Shown here: positions 40,597 through 48,836 of the stretch, piece by piece
How the letters are laid out: every line of letters begins with the position of its first letter
How positions within the stretch are numbered: the first letter of the stretch is position 1
Source of the DNA: Amaricoccus sp.
GTDB taxonomy: Bacteria; Pseudomonadota; Alphaproteobacteria; Rhodobacterales; Rhodobacteraceae
NCBI RefSeq assembly: GCF_017993425.1
Contig: NZ_JAGOMQ010000004.1
Span: 62,001 to 126,000, forward strand
DNA: 64,000 nt
Direction: 5' to 3'
Position numbers and translations under genes: made by a program
Notes under the pieces: model-generated
The model's input: only the letters and a program-made list of their open reading frames with translations
Databases searched by the model: none
What the model was told of the DNA's origin: nothing

Positions 40597-41403
40597 TTAC
40601 GGCTTGCGGAACGCGCCCGACAGCGCCTCCTTCGAGTAGGCGACCGGCTCGTAGTCGAGGTTGTTGGCCGCGTTCAGGAAGGGCCGCAGCACCCGGGCGT
40701 TGAGGAAGCAGATCGGGCGCTCGCCGGTCGACTGGCGGCAGGACGCCGCCGTCTCGGCGGGCACGCTGACCTCCACCGAGCCCACCACCGTGTCGACGAC
40801 GCCGACCCCGGCCGAGCCGCCCGACTGCGAGGCGAACCGCACCGACTCGCTGGCGGCGCGGACCGGATCGACCAGCAGCACGTAGCGGTAGCGATCCGGG
40901 TTGCCCGTCGCGTCCCGCACCCGCCACCCGGTGAACGCATCCTCGCCGGCCGCCTGCCGGGCGCGATAGACGGCGGAGATCGCCCCGCGCGGATCGGCGT
41001 TCTCGTCGCGGCTCGCCTGCGTCACGTCGAGGCGCAGGTCGCGCGACACCGCCGCGCGAACCTCGCCGCGCGCCTGCCCGGCGACGTCCGCGCCGGCGGC
41101 GAGCGTGAACCCCTCGACCTGGCTCGCCACCCGGTCCGCCGGCGGCGACGAGGACAGCACCTTCAGCGGGATCCCGGCCTCGATATCGACGAGATCGCCC
41201 CCCGCCAGATCCCAGAGATAGAGCCGCCCCGGCGCGAGATCGCCGGAGTTGCGGAAGCCGAGGCTGGTGCTCGCGTATTCGAGCCCGATCATCGCCGTCC
41301 CGGGCGGCGCGCCGCCCGCGCGCGGCGTCGGCGTGCCCCCGCACCCCGCGAGCGCGATCAGGCAGACGAACGTCGGCAGAGGCCGCGGATCCAGGAAATG
41401 CAT
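40597..41403 (-). CDS. Lipoprotein of unknown function
   Basis: 268 residues. Lipobox L18-A19-G20-C21 gives a predicted lipid-anchored protein. The mature part is predicted soluble and beta-rich with two Cys (SCRQSTGERPICF) that could form a disulfide. No domain is recognised. It is convergent with ptsP and otherwise isolated. Confidence 0.75.
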   Translation of the reverse strand: MHFLDPRPLPTFVCLIALAGCGGTPTPRAGGAPPGTAMIGLEYASTSLGFRNSGDLAPGRLYLWDLAGGDLVDIEAGIPLKVLSSSPPADRVASQVEGFTLAAGADVAGQARGEVRAAVSRDLRLDVTQASRDENADPRGAISAVYRARQAAGEDAFTGWRVRDATGNPDRYRYVLLVDPVRAASESVRFASQSGGSAGVGVVDTVVGSVEVSVPAETAASCRQSTGERPICFLNARVLRPFLNAANNLDYEPVAYSKEALSGAFRKP

Positions 41404-41517
41404 ACTCGCCCCCCGTGGTTGAGCCCGGACATCGGAACGCGCGCGTCACCGCGAAAAAGCCGAGGGCGGGAATGCGCCCCGATAAATTCGCCGTCAGGAT
41501 ACCACGCCGTCCTTCGC

Positions 41518-42042
41518 TCACCTAGGCGGAAAGCGATCGCCCTCGTCCGTCCAGCGCCGCACCATGCCCGAGACCCCGTCGAGGCCGCCGGGGGCGAGCG
41601 CGCGCGCCAGCAGCCGGTCGGGGTTGGTCGGCGGCGGATATTCCAGCGCCCGCCCCGCGTCGCGGGTGAAGCCGAAGCGCCGGTAATAGGGCTCGTCGCC
41701 GACGAGGATCACCCGCAACCAGCCATGCGCGGCGGCCAGCTCCAGGCTGTCGGCGATCAGCAGTCCGCCGAGCCCCTCGCCCTGCCGGGTCGGATGCACC
41801 GCCACCGGCCCGAGCAGCAGCGCCGGCGCGCCGGCCTCGCCGACCCGGACCCGCCAGTAGCGGATCGCGCCGGCCACCGCGTCCCACTCGTCCCGCGCCA
41901 CCAGCGACAGCCCGGCCTCGTGCGGCATCCCCTCGCGCAGCCGGTAGGACGACAGCGCCGTCCGCCCCGGCGCGAAGGCGAGGTCGTAGAGCGTCTCGAC
42001 ATCGGCGCCGTCCTGCGGCGTCTCGGTATGGATGCGGAGCAT
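41518..42042 (-). CDS. GNAT N-acetyltransferase
   Basis: 174 residues. Acetyl-CoA loop LLGPVAVHPTRQGEGLGGLLI (~79-99) fits the GNAT Q/R-x2-G-x-G/A pattern, and GDEPYYRRFGF is the typical YatP/YhbS-like C-terminal block. Substrate unknown; similar small proteins acetylate amino acids or amines. The ATG at 42042 fits the family start LRIHTETPQD. Confidence 0.85.
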   Translation of the reverse strand: MLRIHTETPQDGADVETLYDLAFAPGRTALSSYRLREGMPHEAGLSLVARDEWDAVAGAIRYWRVRVGEAGAPALLLGPVAVHPTRQGEGLGGLLIADSLELAAAHGWLRVILVGDEPYYRRFGFTRDAGRALEYPPPTNPDRLLARALAPGGLDGVSGMVRRWTDEGDRFPPR

Positions 42043-42141
42043 GGCGGGGAACGGCGGGAGCGGGCGACAAGGGGGGGCGGCTCGACACGCCCCTAGCACG
42101 CCCCTAAGGTCCGGCCAACGCGAAACGACGCGAGCCCGCCC

Positions 42142-42759
42142 ATGTTCTACCGCCCCGGCCTCGACCCGCACGGGCTGCCCCACAACCCGTTCAAGGCGCT
42201 GGTCGCGCCGCGCCCGATCGGCTGGATCTCGACGCTCGACGCCCGGGGCCGGGCGAACCTCGCGCCCTACAGCTTCTTCAACGCCATCGCCGAGACGCCG
42301 CCGATGGTCATGTACGCGTCCACCGGACGGAAGGCCGGCCGCGACGAGGCCAAGGACACCGTGACCAACATCCGCGCCACCGGCGAGTTCGTGGCCAACA
42401 TCGTGCCCTGGGGCCTGCGCGAGGCGATGAACGCGAGCTCGGCGAGCCTCGCCGCCGGGGTCGACGAGTTCGCCCATGCCGGCCTGACGCCGGCGCCCTG
42501 CCGCGTCGTCGCCGCGCCCCGCGTCGCCGAGGCCCCGGCGTCGCTCGAATGCCGCGCCTGGAAGATCCTCGACCTGCCCGGCGCGGGCAACACGCTGGTC
42601 ATCGGCGAGGTGGTGGGCGTCCATATCGACGACGCCGTCCTCGTCGACGGCATGGTCGACGTCACCCTTTACGCGCCGCTGGCCCGCCTCGGCTACCGCG
42701 ACTACGCCGCCGTGCGCGAGACCTTTCCGATGACCCGCCCCGCCGGCGGCGGCGGTTGA
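42142..42759 (+). CDS. Flavin reductase-like FMN-binding protein
   Basis: 205 residues, split-barrel flavoreductase family. Blocks: PFKALVAPRPIGWISTLDARGRANLAPYSFFNAI (~15-48), DTVTNIRATGEFVANIV, and LECRAWKILDLPG. The family binds FMN and reduces free flavin or acts as an oxidoreductase domain; no partner monooxygenase is adjacent. Divergent from the GNAT gene. Confidence 0.88.
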   Translation: MFYRPGLDPHGLPHNPFKALVAPRPIGWISTLDARGRANLAPYSFFNAIAETPPMVMYASTGRKAGRDEAKDTVTNIRATGEFVANIVPWGLREAMNASSASLAAGVDEFAHAGLTPAPCRVVAAPRVAEAPASLECRAWKILDLPGAGNTLVIGEVVGVHIDDAVLVDGMVDVTLYAPLARLGYRDYAAVRETFPMTRPAGGGG

Positions 42760-42790
42760 GCCCGGTCACGGATTTTTCTCCTTTTAGGCG

Positions 42791-42836
42791 AGTTAACGCC
42801 ATGCCGTTAAGCTTTCGGTAACCACCGACTCGTTAA
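42791..42836 (+). promoter_or_regulatory. GTTAA-rich segment with possible CtrA and CcrM sites
   Basis: Within 45 bp there are three GTTAA motifs (42792, 42806 and 42832) and a GGTAA. One pair reads TTAA, seven bases, GTAA (42807-42821), one base off the CtrA consensus TTAA-N7-TTAA. A GACTC (GANTC methylation site) lies at 42827-42831. It may be the promoter of the structured segment that follows. Suggestive only. Confidence 0.35.
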
Positions 42837-42845
42837 GAAGGAGGC

Positions 42846-42930
42846 GTCCCACAGACGGGACGGCTGCTTGCAAACCCTCAGACCTTCTCGTCTGGATACG
42901 CGCCCCCTCTTCCCCCGGAGGGGGCGCAAT
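42846..42930 (+). ncRNA. Candidate structured RNA with terminator
   Basis: Three consecutive hairpins without a coding frame of note: GTCCC/GGGAC (42846-42861, six-base loop), CAGAC/GTCTG (42879-42894, pyrimidine loop CTTCTC), and the strong GCGCCCCCT/AGGGGGCGC stem (42900-42927) followed by AATTCGTTTC, which looks like an intrinsic terminator. It matches no RNA family I can name. It could be a small RNA or just the flavin-reductase terminator region. Confidence 0.4.
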
Positions 42931-42973
42931 TCGTTTCGGGCCATCCTTCTTGCCGACCACGGAGAACTGGCGT

Positions 42974-42990
42974 ATATACCAAAGGTATAT
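42974..42990. promoter_or_regulatory. vapBC operator
   Basis: Inverted repeat ATATACC, AAA, GGTATAT (42974-42990), an AT-rich palindrome typical of AbrB-type antitoxin operators. It lies just upstream of the antitoxin gene. The GGAG at 42996-42999 follows immediately, so a bound VapBC complex would cover the promoter and leader. Confidence 0.7.
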
Positions 42991-43008
42991 CCCTTGGAGC
43001 GCCGCCCG

Positions 43009-43245
43009 TTGTCCGCCCTGACCCGCCTGTTCCTCAGCAACCGCACCCAGGCCGTCCGGCTGCCGAAATCCGTCGCCTTCCCCGACGGCGTCGATCAGGT
43101 CGAGGTCCTCGTGGTCGGCGAGGCGCGGCTCATCGTGCCGAAGGGCCGCCGGTGGCGGAGCTACTTCGCCGAGGGTCCGTTCACCGCGGCGGACTTCATG
43201 GACGAACGTGCCCAGCCCGGACCGCAGGAGCGCGACGCGCTGTGA
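43009..43245 (+). CDS. vapB: VapB-type antitoxin, AbrB fold
   Basis: 78 residues from a TTG start with GGAG nine bases upstream. LFLSNRTQAVRLPKSVAFPDGVDQVEVLVVGE is the swapped-hairpin AbrB/VapB DNA-binding half, followed by an acidic tail that would wrap the toxin. The frame is open further upstream, but those codons cover the operator palindrome and are not conserved in type. Overlaps vapC by GTGA. Confidence 0.88.
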   Translation: MSALTRLFLSNRTQAVRLPKSVAFPDGVDQVEVLVVGEARLIVPKGRRWRSYFAEGPFTAADFMDERAQPGPQERDAL

Positions 43246-43646
43246 CGCTGCGCTACATGCTCGACACCAATATCTGCATCTTCGTCATGAAGGGCCGCGG
43301 ACCGGGGCTCGCCGCGCGGTTCGAGCGCGAGGCCGCCCATCTCTGCATCTCCAGCATCACGCTCGCCGAGCTCGACTACGGCGTGGAGAAGTCCGAGGCG
43401 CGGTCGCGAAACCGCGGCGCGCTCGACGCTTTCGCCGCCCGCCTCGCCGTGCTCGACTTCGATTGCGCCGCAGCGGCGGCCTACGGCGCACTACGCGCCG
43501 GGCTGGAGCGCGACGGCCGCCCGATCGGGCCCTATGATCTGCTGATCGCCGCCCATGCGACGAGCCGCGGCCTCGCGGTCGTCACCAACAACCGGCGCGA
43601 GTTCGGGCGTGCGCCGGGCGTCCACGTCGAGGACTGGTCCGTCTGA
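43242..43646 (+). CDS. vapC: VapC-type PIN-domain ribonuclease toxin
   Basis: 134 residues. PIN acidic residues are visible: Asp in YMLDTNICIFVMKG, Glu in ITLAELDYG, Asp in GPYDLLIAAHA and the C-terminal TNNRREF. FitB/VapC-like toxins cleave initiator tRNA or rRNA when VapB is degraded. GTG start overlapping the vapB stop gives the coupled antitoxin-first order of type II modules. Confidence 0.92.
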   Translation: MTLRYMLDTNICIFVMKGRGPGLAARFEREAAHLCISSITLAELDYGVEKSEARSRNRGALDAFAARLAVLDFDCAAAAAYGALRAGLERDGRPIGPYDLLIAAHATSRGLAVVTNNRREFGRAPGVHVEDWSV

Positions 43647-43672
43647 CCGCCGCCCCTCGGGACGAAGCGCCG

Positions 43673-44095
43673 TCAGTCGTCGCGGTGGACCTTCTCCTTG
43701 CGCTCGTGGCGCTCCTGCGCCTCGAGGCTCAGCGTGGCGATCGGGCGGGCGTCGAGGCGCTTCAGCGAGATCGGCTCGCCCGTCTCCTCGCAGTAGCCGT
43801 AGCTGCCGTCCTCGATCCGCCGCAGCGCCGCGTCGATCTTCGAGACCACCTTGCGCTGCCGGTCCCGGGTCCGGAGCTCGAGCGCCCGGTCGCTCTCCTC
43901 GCTGGCGCGGTCGGCGATGTCGGGGATGTTGCGGGTCCCGGCCTGCATGTGCTCGATGGTGCCCTTGCTCTCGGCAAGGATCGAGGCCTTCCACGCCAGC
44001 AGCTTGCGCCGAAAGTAATCCAGCTGCCGCGAATTCATGAAAGGTTCGTCTTCGCTGGGATGGTACTCGACGTCGAACTTGGTCTCGGGCTTCAT
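43673..44095 (-). CDS. dksA: DksA-family RNA polymerase-binding factor, single-cysteine type
   Basis: 140 residues. Coiled-coil with tip aspartates Asp59 and Asp62 (PDIADRASEE), then the globular region YGYCEETGEPISLKRLDARPIATLS. Only Cys102 of the four zinc cysteines remains. Rhodobacter sphaeroides DksA (RSP2654) is a documented active DksA with the same single-Cys pattern, so loss of zinc is expected here rather than a defect. Potentiates ppGpp control of transcription. Confidence 0.9.
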   Translation of the reverse strand: MKPETKFDVEYHPSEDEPFMNSRQLDYFRRKLLAWKASILAESKGTIEHMQAGTRNIPDIADRASEESDRALELRTRDRQRKVVSKIDAALRRIEDGSYGYCEETGEPISLKRLDARPIATLSLEAQERHERKEKVHRDD

Positions 44096-44290
44096 TCGTT
44101 ACGCCACCTCTGGTCAATCAGAGCCCGGCCCGCGTCGCCGGCACGACCCGGCGAATGGCTGGCCCCGATCTGGCTGCGCACCCGTTATAGGGATTCCCCG
44201 GCGTTGTCACGTGGAACATCTGTGATGTTGCCTAACGCCCCGCGCCTGCTAGGCTGCCGGGAGCAACCGGGGGCAACGGGCGGAAAAGGA

Positions 44291-45133
<843 letters not shown>

Positions 45134-45235
45134 TGGCAGAGCCCGTCGGCGATCTTTCGCCGCTTTCGCGTCCGCGGCGTGATGACATCCCCTTCCGCCG
45201 TACCTATGTTGCAGCGCAGCAAAAGGAGTCCGGTG

Positions 45236-45541
45236 ATGTCGCGTTCACAAAATCCCCTGTCCGCATTGATGGCCTGGGGCCACTTCAGCCAAGCCTACAC
45301 CCGCATGGTCCTGGCGGCCAGCGAGGTCATATTGCGCCGCACAATGGCCATGGCCAGCGGCACGATGACGCCGCACGAGGCGGTGGCGATGTTCATGGAG
45401 AAGCCGGCCGCCTTCGCCACGGCGGCGGAGAAGGCCGCGGTCGCGGCGGCGCGCGGCGGCGACGCGGCGCGGATCGCCTCGGCGGCGCTGCGACCCTACG
45501 GCGTCAAGACCCGCTCGAACGTCCGCCGGCTGCGCAAGTAG
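45236..45541 (+). CDS. Small phasin-like protein
   Basis: 101 residues, helical and Ala/Met-rich, with KKPAAFATAAEKAAVAAARGG-type amphipathic repeats and a basic C terminus (KTRSNVRRLRK). Similar short proteins in Rhodobacterales are annotated as phasin or 'antifreeze' proteins because of their Ala-rich helix. The ATG at 45236 is preceded by AAAGGAG. It may coat storage granules; no PHA genes are nearby, so function is uncertain. Confidence 0.65.
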   Translation: MSRSQNPLSALMAWGHFSQAYTRMVLAASEVILRRTMAMASGTMTPHEAVAMFMEKPAAFATAAEKAAVAAARGGDAARIASAALRPYGVKTRSNVRRLRK

Positions 45542-45569
45542 CCCCGCCCGCCGCCGCCGGACCGCGGCC

Positions 45570-46010
45570 ATGACCGCCGCGATCCGCCCGCTCACGCCCG
45601 CCGACGAGGCCGTCTGGCGCGATCTCTGGCGCGCCTACCTCGCCTTCTACGAGACCGAGCTGCCCGACGACGTCTACCGGACCACCTTCGCCCGGCTGAC
45701 CGACCCGGCGGTGACCGACTACCACGGCCTGATCGCCTTCGACGGCGACCGGCCGGTCGGCCTCGTCCACTACATCTTCCACCGCCATGGCTGGCAGATC
45801 GCCGACGTGACCTACCTCCAGGACCTCTACGTCGTCCCCGGGGCGCGCGGGACCGGGGCCGGCCGCAAGCTGATCGAGGCGGTCTACGCCGAGGCCGACG
45901 CCGCCGGAAAGCCCAACGTCTACTGGCTCACCCAGGACTTCAACGCCACCGCCCGCCGCCTCTACGACCGCCTGGCCGTCGTCACGCCCTTCGTGAAGTA
46001 CCGCCGCTGA
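45570..46010 (+). CDS. GNAT N-acetyltransferase
   Basis: 146 residues. LQDLYVVPGARGTGAGRKLIEAVYAEA (~88-114) is the acetyl-CoA pyrophosphate loop (R-G-T-G-A-G), and YWLTQDFNATARRLYDRLA the typical C-terminal motif. Related to SpeG/diamine-type small acetyltransferases by appearance; substrate unknown. Lies inside the moxR-coxE run. Confidence 0.88.
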   Translation: MTAAIRPLTPADEAVWRDLWRAYLAFYETELPDDVYRTTFARLTDPAVTDYHGLIAFDGDRPVGLVHYIFHRHGWQIADVTYLQDLYVVPGARGTGAGRKLIEAVYAEADAAGKPNVYWLTQDFNATARRLYDRLAVVTPFVKYRR

Positions 46011-46024
46011 GACCGGACCGGCCG

Positions 46025-47377
46025 ATGCGCGGAGGCCGCGTCCGATCCCTGCTCGCCGCCGCCTGCCTCGCGGCGCTGGCCGCCTGCGCGCAGACGCCGG
46101 GCGCCGAGGGCCCGCCCCCCGCCGCGGTCCGCTTCGCCCCGGTCGGCCTGCCCCGCGGCGTCGCCCGCTCCAACGCCGACCTCGCCCAGGACTTCCTCGA
46201 CCTCACCTTCGCGCTCGAGAGCGGCGAGAAGCTCGACCGGCTCCTGCGCTACGAGGCGCCGGTCCGCGTCTCCGTCACCGGGCTCGACCCCTATATCCCC
46301 GACCTCCAGGCGCTGCTCGCCCGGCTCCGCGACGAGGCCGGCGTCGACATCGCGCTCACCTCCGACCCGAAGGCCGCGCAGATCCATGTCGAGGGCGTCA
46401 CCGCCGCCGGCCTCGCCCGCGTCTTCCCGACGGCCGCCTGCTTCATCGTCCCGGGCGAGACCAACTGGCGCGCCTTCCTGCGCCGGCGCGGCGAGACCCG
46501 GCTGCGCTGGGGCGACCAGAGGGAGCTCGGCGTCGCCGCGATCTTCGTGCCCTACGACGGCATCCCCCAGGACGTCCGCGACTGCCTGCACGAGGAGATC
46601 ACCCAGGCGCTCGGCCCGGCCAACGACCTCTACCGCCTGCCGGACTCGATCTGGAACGACGACAACCTGCACTCGATCGCCACGCCCTTCGACATGCTGG
46701 TCCTGCGCGCGCTCTACCAGCCGGAGCTGGCGAGCGGCATGACCCGCGACGAGGTCGCCGCGCGCCTGCCCGCCATCCTCGCCCGCGAGAATCCGAAGGG
46801 CCGCGGCGTCCCCCGCCAGGCCCGCCACCCGGAATCCCGCGCCTGGGCCAGCGCGATCGAGGTGGCGCAGGCCCCGCGCGCCTCCCGCGAGGACCGGCTC
46901 TCGGCCGCGCGGCAGGCCACCCGCATCGCCGCCGAGATGCGCCCGACCGACCATCGCCTCGCGGTGTCGCTGCTGACCCTCGGCCGGCTGACCCTGCGTC
47001 GCGATCCGGGCGAGGCGGCGCGCTACTTCGCCGAGGCCTACGACGTCTCGCGCCGCCGCCTCGGGACCGGCGACCTGCGCACCGCCCATGCCGGCGTCCA
47101 CGTCGCCGCGGTGGCGCTGGCGGCCGGCAGGTACGAGACCACGATCACGCTGGCCGACCGCCACATCCCGGCGGCGCGGCAAGGCCAGAACGCCATCCTC
47201 CTAGCCGGCCTGCTCTCGCTCAAGTCGGAGGCGCTGCTCGCGCTCGGCCGCACCGAGGAGGCGCGCAAGACCCGCATCGACAGCCTGAGCTGGGCCCGCT
47301 ACGGCTTCGGCGACGACGACGGCACCCTCGCCCGCGAGCAGGCCGCGCTCGCCGCGCTGCGCCTCGACCGGGACTGA
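46025..47377 (+). CDS. DUF2927 lipoprotein
   Basis: 450 residues. Signal peptide with lipobox A-L-A-A-C21. DUF2927 covers about 45-260 with C-F-I-V...W-R-A-F and IPQDVRDCLHEEITQALGPANDLYRLPDSIWNDD, the most conserved block; two Cys (in CFIV and DCLHEE) could pair. The C-terminal ~170 residues are TPR-like helices. Protease-like fold has been suggested for the domain, but the role is unknown. Confidence 0.85.
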   Translation: MRGGRVRSLLAAACLAALAACAQTPGAEGPPPAAVRFAPVGLPRGVARSNADLAQDFLDLTFALESGEKLDRLLRYEAPVRVSVTGLDPYIPDLQALLARLRDEAGVDIALTSDPKAAQIHVEGVTAAGLARVFPTAACFIVPGETNWRAFLRRRGETRLRWGDQRELGVAAIFVPYDGIPQDVRDCLHEEITQALGPANDLYRLPDSIWNDDNLHSIATPFDMLVLRALYQPELASGMTRDEVAARLPAILARENPKGRGVPRQARHPESRAWASAIEVAQAPRASREDRLSAARQATRIAAEMRPTDHRLAVSLLTLGRLTLRRDPGEAARYFAEAYDVSRRRLGTGDLRTAHAGVHVAAVALAAGRYETTITLADRHIPAARQGQNAILLAGLLSLKSEALLALGRTEEARKTRIDSLSWARYGFGDDDGTLAREQAALAALRLDRD

Positions 47378-47381
47378 GCCC

Positions 47382-47552
47382 ATGCTGATCCTCCTCGCCA
47401 TCGTCCTCGGCGCCCTCCTCGGCTGGCGGCGCGCCGCCGTCCGCGGCGGCGACCGGCTCGACCAGCTGCAATACGCCGCCGTCCACGCCATCGCGCTCGG
47501 CCTCGCGACGACCATCGCCCTCGTCGTCCTCGGCCAGCTCGGCGCGGGCTGA
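47382..47552 (+). CDS. 56-residue membrane protein
   Basis: ATG four bases after the DUF2927 stop, TGA five bases before the CoxE-like gene. Two hydrophobic helices (LILLAIVLGALLG and AIALGLATTIALVVLGQL) flank a basic loop WRRAAVRGGDRLDQL. The tight spacing on both sides shows it belongs to the operon. No named family; possibly a small membrane anchor for neighbouring proteins. Confidence 0.75.
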   Translation: MLILLAIVLGALLGWRRAAVRGGDRLDQLQYAAVHAIALGLATTIALVVLGQLGAG

Positions 47553-47557
47553 GGCGC

Positions 47558-48742
47558 ATGTTCACCCGCTTCTTCGCCGAGCTGCGCGGCGAGGGCGTCG
47601 GAACCTCGCTGCGTGAATATCTCGCCTTCCTCGAGGCACTTCAGGCCGAGGTGGTGCTCTACGACCCGGAGGGCTTCTACCACCTCGCCCGCGCCACCCT
47701 GGTCAAGGACGAGCGCCGCATCGACCGCTTCGACCGCGTCTTCGCCCGCTGCTTCGCCGGCCTCGGCGAGCTGACCGCCGAGGAGCTGGTCGCCCGCATC
47801 GAGCTGCCCGCCGAATGGCTGCGCAAGCTCGCCGAGAAGCACCTGACCGAGGCGGAGAAGGCCGAGATCGAGGCGCTCGGCGGCTTCGACGCGCTGATGG
47901 AGACGCTGAGGAAGCGCCTCGCCGAGCAGCAGGGCCGCCACCAGGGCGGCTCGAAATGGATCGGCACCGCGGGAACCTCGCCCTTCGGCGCCTACGGCTA
48001 CAACCCCGAGGGCGTGCGCATCGGCCAGGACGGCAGCCGCCACCGCCGCGCCGTCAAGGTCTGGGACCGCCGCGAGTTCCGCAACTTCGACGACGACGTC
48101 GAGATCGGCTCGCGCACCATCAAGCTCGCGCTCCGCCGCCTGCGCCGCTGGGCCCGCGAGGGCGCCGCGGACGAGCTCGACCTGCCGACGACGATCCGCC
48201 GCACCGCCGAGCAGGGCTGGCTCGACGTCGTCACCCGCCCGGAGCGGCACAACGCCGTCAAGGTCCTGCTCTTCCTCGACGTGGGCGGCTCGATGGACGA
48301 GCACGTGCGCATGGTCGCCGAGCTCTTCTCCGCCGCCCGCGCCGAGTTCCGCCACCTCGAGCCGTTCTATTTCCACAACTGCCTCTACGAGGGGGTGTGG
48401 CGCGACAACCGCCGCCGCTGGGACGCGCAGACCCCCACGGCCGAGGTGATCCGCACCTTTGGCCCCGACCACCGCGCCGTCTTCGTCGGCGACGCCGCGA
48501 TGAGTCCCTACGAGATCCTCCAGCCGGGCGGGGCCAACGAGCACTGGAACGCCGAGCCCGGCGCCGTCTGGCTCGCCCGCGCGCTCGAGGCCTGGCCGCG
48601 CGCCGTCTGGCTCAACCCGACGCCGGAGGCGCACTGGCGCTACAGCCAGTCGACCGAGCTGATCGCCCGCATCTTCGGCGGCCGCATGTTCCCCCTCACC
48701 CTCGCCGGCCTCGACGCCGGCATCCGGACGCTGGCGCGATGA
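47558..48742 (+). CDS. CoxE-like VWA-domain protein
   Basis: 394 residues. VWA CoxE domain in the C-terminal half; the metal site begins FLDVGGSMDEH with Asp241 and Ser245, so the first MIDAS Ser is Gly, as is usual for this subgroup. The N-terminal half is helical with a linker GSKWIGTAGTSPFGAYGYNPEG. VWA/MoxR pairs mature or insert cofactors into enzyme complexes; the client is not evident here. Confidence 0.88.
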   Translation: MFTRFFAELRGEGVGTSLREYLAFLEALQAEVVLYDPEGFYHLARATLVKDERRIDRFDRVFARCFAGLGELTAEELVARIELPAEWLRKLAEKHLTEAEKAEIEALGGFDALMETLRKRLAEQQGRHQGGSKWIGTAGTSPFGAYGYNPEGVRIGQDGSRHRRAVKVWDRREFRNFDDDVEIGSRTIKLALRRLRRWAREGAADELDLPTTIRRTAEQGWLDVVTRPERHNAVKVLLFLDVGGSMDEHVRMVAELFSAARAEFRHLEPFYFHNCLYEGVWRDNRRRWDAQTPTAEVIRTFGPDHRAVFVGDAAMSPYEILQPGGANEHWNAEPGAVWLARALEAWPRAVWLNPTPEAHWRYSQSTELIARIFGGRMFPLTLAGLDAGIRTLAR

Positions 48743-48836
48743 GCCCGGGCCTGCGGCGGAGGATGCATCGGGTTGCCGGCGACCCGCGGCAGGGCCGCCC
48801 CCGACCGCACGCGGATCGCCTCCGGCGACGCCGGCG

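Noticed and set aside
42862-42878. GGCTGCTTGCAAACC as part of a SAM-II riboswitch
   Set aside because: Only a short resemblance; the pseudoknot partner is missing and no methionine gene follows.
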